In this document: piece after piece, positions 1 to 5,776 of the stretch
Numbering within the stretch: position 1 is the first letter of the stretch
Layout: each line of letters opens with the position of its first letter
Source of the DNA: Phycisphaerales bacterium
GTDB lineage: Bacteria > Planctomycetota > Phycisphaerae > Phycisphaerales > UBA1924
Assembly (NCBI GenBank): GCA_030680655.1
Contig: JAUXUZ010000193.1
Span: 1 to 5,776 of the forward strand
DNA length: 5,776 nt
Direction of reading: 5' to 3'
Notes under the pieces: model-generated
What the model saw: the letters and a program-made list of their open reading frames with translations, nothing else
Databases searched by the model: none
What the model was told of the DNA's origin: nothing
Program-made: the position numbers and the translations under genes

Positions 1-1
1 C

Positions 2-1471
2 GTCGCCGAGGCCGGCCGGCTCTGGATCCGCACGTTCCCCATCGGCGGGCACAACTTCACCGAGGCGCTCGTCACCGCTTTCAACACCAGCTACATGAAG
101 GCCGAGCGCCTCAAGGCCGAGGCCGAGAGCAGCCCGCACGCGCGCCACATCCTGCAGGCGATGCGCCCGGTCTTTGCCGACCTCGCCGCCGATGTGCAGC
201 GGTCGATCAGCTATTACACCAGCACCCATCGCGACGCCAAGCTCACCCGGCTGATCGGCCTGGGGGCAACGTTCGAGCTGCCCGGCCTGAAGAAGTTCCT
301 CTCCCAGCAGCTGGGCATGGAGGTCACCAAGCTCGAGAAATTCGGGCGCGTGAGCAAGGTGGCCAACGACAAGGAGGCGACGTTCCAGAGCAACGCGCCC
401 CAGCTCGCCACCGCGTTCGGGCTCGCCCTGCAGGGCCTAGGCAACGAGATCATCGACGCCAACCTCATGCCCATGACCGTCGTCAAAGAGGCGATGTGGC
501 GCGAGAAGACCAAGTGGTTCACCGCCGCGGCGGCGCTCGCCCTCCTGGCCGGCGGGGCGATGTTCATCCGCCCGATCTTCGCCAACCCCACCGTCGACCC
601 GACCGTGAAGAAGCAGATCGACGACGCACGCGCCGAGGCGAAGCGCTTGAAGGCCATCTGGACCAGCGCCGAGGGCGAGTACAAGCCCGACGCTCGAGCA
701 GCGGGCCTGCTGCTGACAGTGGCCGACCGCAACTTCATCCCGCTGGTGATTGACGACGCGGGCGAGATGCTCGCCGGCGCCGCCACGAAGCTCAAGGCGC
801 TCCCCACCGATGCCAGCGGCGAGGCGGTGCTCGACTTCAAGTCGTTCGACACGGTGTACGTGCCCCCCGCGGGCGCGGCAGGGCCGGCGGGTGATCCGAG
901 CCTGCCGGGCGCGGCTCCGACGGGCGGCGGCGGTCCGCGCGGCACGGTCAGCGCGACGCTTCGAATCGCGATCAACCGCGGCGTCAGCGCGATCACCGAC
1001 ACGTTCGTGCAGCGCGAGCTGCAAGGATGGCTGCTCGCCAACGCGAAGAAGCACCCAGAGTACGAGATCACCAACGCCGCGTGGAAGTTCGTCTCCAGCG
1101 GCGTCGACGGTGGCGTCAACCCGTCGAGTCCCAACGCGCTCCCCGGCGGTCTGGGCGGCAACCGCCTTCCCGGCGGCTTCGGCTCGCCACCGCCTGGTGG
1201 CGGGGGTGGCGGGGGCGGTCCGGGTCGTCGCGGCCCGACGATGCTGCCAGGCAGCGGCGGTGGGGGCGGCTCGCCGCCACCCTTTGCGCCGCAGCCGCGT
1301 GACCGTCCACCACCGCTTGGCGGCGGAGGCAACCCGGCACCCGGCAGTGACGACATTGAGAAGCTGGCGCCGCTGCCGCCTCTGGGCGGTCTCGCCCCCG
1401 GCTCAACCGTGACCGAGTACGTGATCACCTGGGACGCGGTTCTGAAGGCCGCGAAGGAGGAGGGCAAGTGA
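2..1471 (+). CDS. pilM: PilM-like actin-fold protein fused to a PilN-like membrane segment (5' partial)
   Basis: The reading frame is open at the left edge, so the true start lies outside; the internal ATG at 95 is not the start. 489 codons are visible. Visible residues 9-23 (IRTFPIGGHNFTEAL) resemble the late part of PilM-family actin-like ATPases, as do 85-96 (IGLGATFELPGL) and the closing GLALQGLG at 140-147. PilM is a cytoplasmic protein that binds the N-terminal tail of PilN, which carries an INLLP-type motif. Here NLMP at 154-157 follows directly in the same chain, then a charged stretch, a membrane helix at about 173-190 (FTAAAALALLAGGAMF) and a helical charged stretch at 201-220. This is the domain order of GspL. 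The remainder is extracytoplasmic, with a Pro/Gly-rich linker at about 376-467 and a short structured tail (TEYVITWDAVLKAAKEE). It likely anchors a pilus or secretion platform. The PilM assignment is fairly sure; the PilN equivalence is inferred from motif and topology. Confidence 0.8.
   Translation, partial: VAEAGRLWIRTFPIGGHNFTEALVTAFNTSYMKAERLKAEAESSPHARHILQAMRPVFADLAADVQRSISYYTSTHRDAKLTRLIGLGATFELPGLKKFLSQQLGMEVTKLEKFGRVSKVANDKEATFQSNAPQLATAFGLALQGLGNEIIDANLMPMTVVKEAMWREKTKWFTAAAALALLAGGAMFIRPIFANPTVDPTVKKQIDDARAEAKRLKAIWTSAEGEYKPDARAAGLLLTVADRNFIPLVIDDAGEMLAGAATKLKALPTDASGEAVLDFKSFDTVYVPPAGAAGPAGDPSLPGAAPTGGGGPRGTVSATLRIAINRGVSAITDTFVQRELQGWLLANAKKHPEYEITNAAWKFVSSGVDGGVNPSSPNALPGGLGGNRLPGGFGSPPPGGGGGGGGPGRRGPTMLPGSGGGGGSPPPFAPQPRDRPPPLGGGGNPAPGSDDIEKLAPLPPLGGLAPGSTVTEYVITWDAVLKAAKEEGK
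1454..1460 (+). promoter_or_regulatory. Strong Shine-Dalgarno for the second gene
   Basis: AAGGAGG lies 7 bases before the GTG at 1468. The site is inside the last codons of the first gene, whose TGA stop (1469-1471) overlaps the GTG start. This fixes the start of the second gene and indicates translational coupling. Confidence 0.85.
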
Positions 1472-2835
1472 GCAAGGGCAAGTTCGATGTCAAGTCGGTC
1501 ATGGCCTGGGTGCAGCGGCGCTGGTCGCTCGTCGCGTTTGTGGTCATCGCCGCTCTCCTGGTGCCGGCGATGGTCTACTTCGCGATGGGCATGATGGCCA
1601 GCAAGCACAACGAGTTCCAGGCGCAGGTGAGCAAGGACAGTTCAGACTTCAACACCACGGCGATCACGTACAAGGTGCCGAGCCTGCTGCCGGGCGAGTC
1701 CGGCGTGGAGTGGACGTACGCGCCCAACGAGGTTGTCACTTCGAGGTTCAAGGAGGCTCTCGACCGTCAGCAGGCGTCGGCCGCTGGGGTCGTGGCGGAG
1801 GCCGTCAAGTACAACAAGGGCGACCGCGCGCCGCTGGTCGCGGGCGTCTTCCCCAATCCGCCGGCGAACGACCTGGCCAAGGCCAAGCAGTTCTGGCGCG
1901 TGCTGGTGAGCGACGGGCAGAACACGCTGCTGAGCATGATCAACGCGAAGCCGCCGATCGCCAACGACTACCTGGCGCAGCGCCTCAACGAGCACCGCAA
2001 CAACTTCCTGCAGCGCGAGCAAGGGACCGACGCGACCCCCAACGGAATCGACCGCCTCTCCGAAGAGAAGCGCAAGGCGCTCGAGGACGGCATGGTCGCC
2101 GAGCGCGTCAGCGCGTACGTGCAGTGGGGGCAGAAGCTGAACGTCTACGCCACCACCGCCATCTTTAACCTGCCGCCCGTCGTTGAGGCCAACACCCCGT
2201 CGCCCCTTGAGCTGTGGGACTGGCAGGTGCAGTACTGGACCATGCAGGACGTCATGCGTGCAGTAGCCGATGCCAACGCCTCCGCCAAGGACGTCGGCGT
2301 CACCAAGAGCGTGGTCAAGCGCATCGACCGTCTGACCGTTGACCCGGTGCTCCCCGCGCCCCAGCAGGGCGGGGCGTTTGTTGACCCGGCCGCGCCCGCC
2401 GCCCCCGCCGACGGCGCGCACGACTACGCGGTGTCGATCACCGGGCGCAAGTCGAGCGCCCTGTACGACGTCGTCACGGCGAACCTTGTTTGCGTGGTCG
2501 CAACGAAGGACCTCCCCAGCTTCTTCGACGCGGTCTCACGCGCGAACATGATGACCGTCACCAGCGTGAACCTCAGCAAGATCGACCCCGCGGCCGAGCT
2601 GCGCGAGGGGTACTACTACGGCCCCGACGGCGTGACCCGGGTCGAGATGAAGATCGAAGCGCTCTGGCTCCGCGAGTGGACGCACGAGCTGATGCCCAAG
2701 GAAGTCAAGGTGGCCCTCGGCCTTGAGGCGCCCGACCCATCAGCGCCGGGCCCCGAGGGTGGCGTTCCCGGCGGCACGCCCGCGCCGGCGGGGCCGGCAC
2801 CGTCGGGCCGGCGCGCCGGTTCGGTGGGCGGATGA
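1468..2835 (+). CDS. PilO-like single-pass membrane protein
   Basis: 455 residues from a GTG start that overlaps the preceding stop by 4 bases, behind a near-perfect ribosome binding site. The short basic N-terminus (VQRRW at 15-19) is followed by one membrane helix at about 20-43, so the bulk should be extracytoplasmic. Residues about 45-300 are mostly helical, charged and Asn/Gln-rich with no family signature I recognise. Residues about 319-410 look like a compact alpha/beta domain: a strand (YAVSITGRKSS), a strand (NLVCVVATKD), a helix (PSFFDAVSRANM), a strand (MTVTSVNLSKI) and a closing strand (VEMKIEALWLREW). This order fits the ferredoxin-like fold of PilO and GspM. The C-terminus from about 419 is a Pro/Gly/Ala-rich tail. 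Position directly after a PilM-PilN-like gene supports a PilO role in the inner-membrane platform. Sequence similarity to classical PilO is too low to assert by eye, so the role is inferred from topology and context. Confidence 0.8.
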   Translation: MSKGKFDVKSVMAWVQRRWSLVAFVVIAALLVPAMVYFAMGMMASKHNEFQAQVSKDSSDFNTTAITYKVPSLLPGESGVEWTYAPNEVVTSRFKEALDRQQASAAGVVAEAVKYNKGDRAPLVAGVFPNPPANDLAKAKQFWRVLVSDGQNTLLSMINAKPPIANDYLAQRLNEHRNNFLQREQGTDATPNGIDRLSEEKRKALEDGMVAERVSAYVQWGQKLNVYATTAIFNLPPVVEANTPSPLELWDWQVQYWTMQDVMRAVADANASAKDVGVTKSVVKRIDRLTVDPVLPAPQQGGAFVDPAAPAAPADGAHDYAVSITGRKSSALYDVVTANLVCVVATKDLPSFFDAVSRANMMTVTSVNLSKIDPAAELREGYYYGPDGVTRVEMKIEALWLREWTHELMPKEVKVALGLEAPDPSAPGPEGGVPGGTPAPAGPAPSGRRAGSVGG

Positions 2836-2924
2836 ACATTTGTTGAACGGTTGTTTGAGCACGCAAGAAGAAACTTTCCCCCGCGCCACTCATGGGCCGC
2901 GGGGCCAGCAGAAGGGTGATCCAT
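2836..2924 (+). other. Intergenic gap with a GC-rich stem-loop before the third gene
   Basis: The 89-base gap contrasts with the overlapping junction upstream. CCCCGCG (2879-2885) pairs perfectly with CGCGGGG (2898-2904); two further C-G pairs and a loop lie inside. No T-run follows, so it is not a standard intrinsic terminator; it could stabilise or process the mRNA, or modulate translation. The preceding 2836-2875 stretch is AT-richer and contains TTGTTGA (2840-2846) and TTGTTTGA (2851-2858). TTGAAC at 2843-2848 could be a -35 box, but no -10 box follows at the right distance, so I do not call a promoter. Confidence 0.55.
2912..2918 (+). promoter_or_regulatory. Ribosome binding site that decides the third gene's start
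   Basis: AAGGGTG lies 6 bases before the ATG at 2925. The earlier in-frame ATG at 2892 has only C-rich sequence before it and is buried in the loop of the 2879-2904 hairpin, so 2925 is the better start. An in-frame GTG at 2916 overlaps this site and is also unlikely. Confidence 0.65.
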
Positions 2925-5051
2925 ATGGCAGTCCGAGGAATCAACCCGTTTGAGAAGCACGTCGAGAAGATCTTTCTCGCCCTCGCCGCGGCCGGCCTGA
3001 CCGGCGTTGTCGCGTGGCAGGTCGCGGGGACGTCGAACGTCGTCGAGGTCAACCGCGATCAGGTGCCCGCGGACCAGGCGTACGAGAAGATCCTCAGCAA
3101 GGCCAAGCAGCTGAACGCGCAGATGCGCGAGCCCAACCCGGGCACGCCCGAGCGGCTCAAGCAGCCCACCGACCCTCTGGGCGAGTTCAAGAAGCGCATG
3201 GCCCAGGAGGTGTCGCCGAGCCCATCGCTCGCGTACGCACCGGCGGGGCTCATCGGTCTTGGCACAAAGCAGGCGACAGGGCCCCGGTCCGACCAGGTCT
3301 ACCTGCCTCCGAAGCTGCCCGCGGGCACCAGGCCCATCGCCCACGCGTTCATGAGCACGGTGCACGAGCAGGACGTTGCTTCGATCGAGAAGCTGGCCCA
3401 GTTCATGCCCTCCAGCGGCCCTTACGACAAGGCCGCGGTGACCGTCGAGACCACGATCGACCCCAAGGCCATCCGCGCAGCGCTGGAGAAGGACCCAGAC
3501 GGGCCCGGACCCGCGCTGCCGCTGCTCCGCGCATGGTGGGCGAACACCGAGGTCGTCGAGGTTGAGATGGTCCGTCAGGAACTCAAGGCAGACGGCACCT
3601 GGGGCAACGAGGTCGCGACGCCTCTGCTCCCTGGCCGTCAGAACTTCCACGACATCCTGCGCGACCCCAAGATCGACTCGCAGACGCTCGGCCAGATCGT
3701 GTTCGACGCGTCGGCCGGGATGGAAGAACTCCTGCGCCCTGAGTGGTACAGGCGGGCAGAACTCGGCGGCAACGTGGTCGGCGACGAGTGGCAGTCGCCC
3801 GCCGACGCGATCAAGGCCGCTCAAGGCGGCGATGCGGCCGGCGGCCCGCTCGGAGACTGGCAGCGCCGATTGAAGGGGCTGCGAGCCAGCCTGGCCGGCA
3901 AGGAGCGGGCACTTCAGAATGCGAACAACCAGCCCGCGCCGCAGCCCAGCGGCGGCGGTGGCGGCGGTGGTGGTTCGCGCGGGCCCAAGGGAGCGGGCGG
4001 CGGTAGCGGTGGACTCGGCGGCGGCGGTGGCGGCGGGGGGGCGACAAACCAGCCCACCTCGCGCGACCGGCTGATCAAGGACCTTGAGCGCCAGATCGAG
4101 GTGGTCAAGAAGCAGATCACCGAGGTTGAAGCCAGGATCAGTGAACTCGGCGGCAAGTCAGACCCATCGGGCACCAAGGCCCCGGTGGTCAGGGACAACG
4201 ACCTCAGCGTGCTGCTCTCGAGCGCTGAGCCGCTGGCGGTCTGGCACCACGACATTCAGGCCGTGCGCGGGGCAACCTACCGCTACGAGCTGCGGGTGAA
4301 GCTGAACAACCCCCTCTTCAACCGCGCGGGCCAGTTGCAGGCCGATGATGTGGCCGCGGCCCAGAGCCCGACGGTCGCGATCCCCTCCGGCGGATGGACC
4401 GACCCGATCCGCGTTGACGACGAGGTCTACAGCTTCATTACCAACGCCAGCCAGCCGCCGGTTGGGCTCGGTGGCGGCTCGGGCCTTGGGAACGCTCAGG
4501 CGACGCTGTTCTATTACACGTGGGGATACTGGCGCAGCGCCAACGTCTCGCTCGAGCCGGGCGACGGCATGGTGGCGGTCTGGAAGGTCCCCGATGAGAC
4601 AAAGATCAACGCGGGCGGCGCAGAACAGCCAGCGGCCGCGCCGCCACCGGTGGCCCCGAGGGGCGGCGGCAGGAGCCCGGTGGGTGGGGGCGGAGCTCAG
4701 GCGCCCCTTGGCGGTGGCGCGGCACCCGCCGCACCGACCAATGCGCCGCTGCCAACGAAGGAGATTTCGAAGGAGCGCGACGCGTTCCTGCTCGACGTCA
4801 TCGCGAACCCGCTCTCGCGCGGGAAGTACTCGCTTGCGCTGATCCGCGACGTTGACAAGACGATCGTGGCGAAGGACCCCGAGGAGCAGAAGGCGAGCGA
4901 CATCTTCAAGCGGCTGCTCGCCAGCGCAGCGGCCGGGCACCAGCAGCTGATGGGCGCGGGTGCACCCGCCCCTGCGAACCTGCCGGGCCAGGCTCCGAAT
5001 GTTCCCCCGCCGCTGGTTCCGAACCGCGGCGGCGGCCTGGGCGGTGGCTAA
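2925..5051 (+). CDS. Large single-pass membrane protein of unknown function in the pilus-like operon
   Basis: 708 residues from the ATG at 2925 (719 if the poorly supported ATG at 2892 were used). A short cytoplasmic tail (MAVRGINPFEKHVEK) leads into a membrane helix at about 14-34, leaving the rest outside the cytoplasm. Residues 35-310 hold mixed helical and strand segments. Residues about 311-338 are a charged helix, 344-378 a Gly-rich linker with runs of eight glycines, and 380-411 a strong predicted coiled coil (RDRLIKDLERQIEVVKKQ onward). Residues about 415-560 look beta-rich with many aromatics (VWHHDIQ, YRYELRVKLNNPLFN, FYYTWGYW, VAVWKV). A second Pro/Gly/Ala linker spans about 563-607, then a helical charged part and a Pro/Gly tail ending GGGLGGG. 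I recognise no enzyme motif. As the third gene of the cluster it could take a PilP- or GspC-like linking role, but no PilP lipobox or signature is seen, so this is context-based inference. Confidence 0.8.
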   Translation: MAVRGINPFEKHVEKIFLALAAAGLTGVVAWQVAGTSNVVEVNRDQVPADQAYEKILSKAKQLNAQMREPNPGTPERLKQPTDPLGEFKKRMAQEVSPSPSLAYAPAGLIGLGTKQATGPRSDQVYLPPKLPAGTRPIAHAFMSTVHEQDVASIEKLAQFMPSSGPYDKAAVTVETTIDPKAIRAALEKDPDGPGPALPLLRAWWANTEVVEVEMVRQELKADGTWGNEVATPLLPGRQNFHDILRDPKIDSQTLGQIVFDASAGMEELLRPEWYRRAELGGNVVGDEWQSPADAIKAAQGGDAAGGPLGDWQRRLKGLRASLAGKERALQNANNQPAPQPSGGGGGGGGSRGPKGAGGGSGGLGGGGGGGGATNQPTSRDRLIKDLERQIEVVKKQITEVEARISELGGKSDPSGTKAPVVRDNDLSVLLSSAEPLAVWHHDIQAVRGATYRYELRVKLNNPLFNRAGQLQADDVAAAQSPTVAIPSGGWTDPIRVDDEVYSFITNASQPPVGLGGGSGLGNAQATLFYYTWGYWRSANVSLEPGDGMVAVWKVPDETKINAGGAEQPAAAPPPVAPRGGGRSPVGGGGAQAPLGGGAAPAAPTNAPLPTKEISKERDAFLLDVIANPLSRGKYSLALIRDVDKTIVAKDPEEQKASDIFKRLLASAAAGHQQLMGAGAPAPANLPGQAPNVPPPLVPNRGGGLGGG
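3950..4042 (+). repeat. GGC/GGT/GGG codon-repeat tract encoding a poly-Gly linker
   Basis: Two blocks of near-tandem glycine codons (about 3950-3974 and 4013-4040) flank a short SRGPKGAGG-type segment inside the third gene. The reading frame is intact. The tract ends in a run of seven G (about 4034-4040), a likely spot for slippage or sequencing error. Confidence 0.6.
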
Positions 5052-5083
5052 GCCGCGAATTCAAAGCGACTGAGAGCGTTCAC

Positions 5084-5119
5084 AATCGGCCGACCCTCTG
5101 GGTCGGCCGATTTCTTTTT
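5084..5119 (+). terminator. Strong intrinsic terminator of the pilus-like operon
   Basis: A 13-bp perfect stem (AATCGGCCGACCC at 5084-5096 with GGGTCGGCCGATT at 5100-5112) closes a TCT loop and is followed by TCTTTTT (5113-5119). It lies 32 bases after the TAA of the third gene. The 5' flank lacks a matching A-run, so it favours the + strand direction. Confidence 0.95.
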
Positions 5120-5283
5120 GCTCTCTCGGGTGGCCGGGCGAGCGGGGCGCAACAATGGCCCAAGTCAGGGTTTTGTTTGCATGCCATTGGACACTGGAAA
5201 CGCCGACCTTTGTGCATGATCTGTGGGAATCCTGTTGCCGGCGTTCGCATCGAAGAAGTGTGGGAGATTTTTCAGAGGCCGGC
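5120..5283. other. Non-coding spacer between operon terminator and rRNA promoter
   Basis: No plausible gene is present. The sequence is less GC-rich than the coding region and includes a possible hairpin (AACGCCG 5199-5205 with CGGCGTT 5239-5245, 33-base loop). An AT-rich patch, GATTTTT at 5266-5272, lies just upstream of the predicted -35 box and could act as an UP-like element. Confidence 0.5.
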
Positions 5284-5311
5284 TTGACGGACAGGGGTGC
5301 GCGCCTATGCT
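5284..5311 (+). promoter_or_regulatory. Sigma-70-type promoter, probably of the 23S rRNA unit
   Basis: TTGACG (5284-5289) matches the -35 consensus at 5 of 6 bases and TATGCT (5306-5311) matches the -10 at 4 of 6, with 16-bp spacing. A T-rich patch lies just upstream. Transcription would begin near 5316-5320, about 330 bases before the mature 23S. It is the best promoter match I found between the terminator and the rRNA gene, and no 16S gene lies in between. Confidence 0.6.
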
Positions 5312-5588
5312 CTCCACCCACCAGCGAAGGCTGATTGGGGCCTCCAGAACGCGAGTTCCAGAGGTCAACGGGATGGCCGGTTCAGACCGCGCCTACCCCG
5401 TAAACGCTCGATCGGCCGCGAGGCTGTGAAGAGCGGAGCCTGTTTGAAAACCGGAAAGCGATGGATGGCGCGTGCGATGTGGACTCCGCTCATGGCGGAA
5501 GAAACTGCGTGCGTGCGAATCGAATGACGAGAAATCGAGCGTCCCGGCATCTGCAAAGTGCCGGGCGGTAAGCAAAGATAGTAGATCG

Positions 5589-5599
5589 TGCTCAATTTT
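5589..5599 (+). promoter_or_regulatory. boxA-like antitermination sequence
   Basis: TGCTCAATTTT resembles the TGCTCTTTAA-type boxA of bacterial rRNA leaders, where NusB and NusE (S10) bind nascent RNA. It is about 60 bases before the 23S and after the 5543-5565 hairpin. The match is partial, so this is a candidate only. Confidence 0.35.
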
Positions 5600-5610
5600 C
5601 GATTGTCTGT

Positions 5611-5646
5611 CAACCCGGCAAGGCGTGCAAGCGCGGCGTCGGGTTG
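5611..5646 (+). other. Hairpin immediately upstream of the 23S 5' end
   Basis: CAACCCG (5611-5617) pairs perfectly with CGGGTTG (5640-5646) around a 22-base GC-rich loop. It ends a few bases before the mature 23S start and could mark processing, or its arms may instead pair with sequence 3' of the 23S gene in a long processing stem. Confidence 0.45.
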
Positions 5647-5649
5647 GCG

Positions 5650-5776
5650 TGATCAATCAAGGGCACACGGTGGATGTCTTGGCGTCAAGAGACGATGAAG
5701 GACGTAGGAACCTGCGATAAGCCCAGGGGAGTTGGTAACCGAACATTGATCCTGGGATTTCCGAATGGGGCAACCC
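5650..5776 (+). rRNA. rrl: 23S ribosomal RNA, 5' end (partial)
   Basis: Recognised by the universally conserved 5' segments of 23S rRNA: CACGGTGGATG (5666-5676), CGATGAAGGACGT (about 5693-5705), CTGCGATAAGC (about 5712-5722) and GATTTCCGAATGGGG (about 5756-5770). The variable stretch between the last two keeps its helix: CCCAGG (5722-5727) pairs with CCTGGG (5751-5756). About 127 bases of roughly 2,900 are present; the gene runs off the right edge. The exact mature 5' end is uncertain by several bases. No 16S rRNA, tRNA-Ile or tRNA-Ala precedes it here. Confidence 0.96.

Larger units (their letters stand above)
5318..5649 (+). other. Structured untranslated leader of the 23S rRNA transcript
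   Basis: Between the predicted promoter and the 23S there is no credible gene, 16S rRNA or tRNA. Several hairpins are visible. At 5341-5364, CCTC/GAGG and GAAC/GTTC stems are separated by a 2x2 internal loop and capped by a GCGA (GNRA) tetraloop. At 5421-5441, AGGCT pairs with AGCCT. At 5485-5499, TCCGC pairs with GCGGA. At 5543-5565, CCCGGCA pairs with TGCCGGG. At 5611-5646, CAACCCG pairs with CGGGTTG. Such leaders usually serve rRNA antitermination, folding and RNase III-type processing. The hairpins are seen directly; their roles are inferred. Confidence 0.6.

Noticed and set aside
214..1608. 464-codon open frame on the - strand
   Set aside because: It is antisense to the PilM-like gene. 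Its product is a Pro/Arg/Ser-rich string with no domain, the usual by-product of GC-rich third positions opposite Gly-rich codons.
2843..2875. Promoter inside the gap before gene 3 (TTGAAC as -35)
   Set aside because: No -10-like hexamer occurs 16-18 bases downstream, so the gene is more simply read from the operon promoter upstream of the window.
2892..2924. Upstream ATG as the start of the third gene
   Set aside because: No Shine-Dalgarno precedes it and it sits in a hairpin loop, whereas the ATG at 2925 has AAGGGTG at the right distance and begins directly with the tail before the membrane helix.
2616..3824. 402-codon open frame on the - strand
   Set aside because: It spans the end of gene 2, the gap and the start of gene 3 on the opposite strand, is Arg/Leu-rich with no recognisable motif, and the + strand frames there have clear ribosome sites and topology.
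4158..4940. 260-codon open frame on the - strand
   Set aside because: Antisense to the coiled-coil and beta-rich part of gene 3, with an Arg/Ala-rich composition typical of shadow frames.
5120..5649. tRNA gene or 16S 3' end before the 23S
   Set aside because: I found no T-arm or anticodon-arm pattern and no 16S 3' sequence such as the anti-Shine-Dalgarno CCTCCTTT.
5223..5720. Short open frames of 67-87 codons on both strands in the rRNA leader
   Set aside because: They overlap each other, some run into the conserved 23S sequence, none has a convincing ribosome site, and the region is better explained as an rRNA leader.
1..5776. CRISPR array, insertion sequence or defence system
   Set aside because: No regularly spaced repeats, transposase motifs, terminal inverted repeats or defence-type domains are visible; the only repeats are glycine-codon tracts and hairpin arms.

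Overview
This high-GC bacterial window most resembles a planctomycete, probably of the Phycisphaerae type. Three things suggest this. The coding regions are strongly GC-biased and rich in Pro/Gly linkers. An unusual PilM-like protein runs straight into a PilN-like segment. A 23S rRNA gene starts after its own non-coding leader with no 16S gene or tRNA before it, and unlinked 16S and 23S genes are known in planctomycetes. The lineage is an inference from these traits, not a database match.

Positions 2-5051 hold three same-strand genes that look like one operon for the inner-membrane platform of a type IV pilus or type II secretion-like machine. Gene 1 (cut by the left edge) is a PilM-type actin-like domain that continues into a PilN-like motif, a membrane helix and an extracytoplasmic part, as in GspL. 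Gene 2 (1468-2835) overlaps gene 1 by 4 bases and has PilO-like topology. Gene 3 (start placed at 2925, ends 5051) is a large single-pass membrane protein of unknown function with a coiled coil and a beta-rich C-terminal half. It sits where a further platform protein would be expected. All three carry long Pro/Gly-rich low-complexity linkers. An 89-base gap before gene 3 contains a GC-rich stem-loop just ahead of its ribosome binding site.

The operon ends at a very strong intrinsic terminator (5084-5119, 13-bp perfect stem plus T-run). From 5120 to about 5649 there is no convincing gene. Within it, 5284-5311 matches a sigma-70-type promoter (TTGACG, 16 bp, TATGCT). From about 5318 to 5649 lies a putative untranslated leader with several clear hairpins, including one capped by a GNRA tetraloop, and a boxA-like sequence. 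The leader runs into the 5' end of a 23S rRNA gene at about 5650, which continues past the right edge.

The two halves are functionally unrelated. The terminator insulates the rRNA transcription unit from the pilus-like operon. The observations most worth follow-up are the PilM-PilN fusion, the uncharacterised third membrane protein, and the solitary 23S unit with its structured leader.
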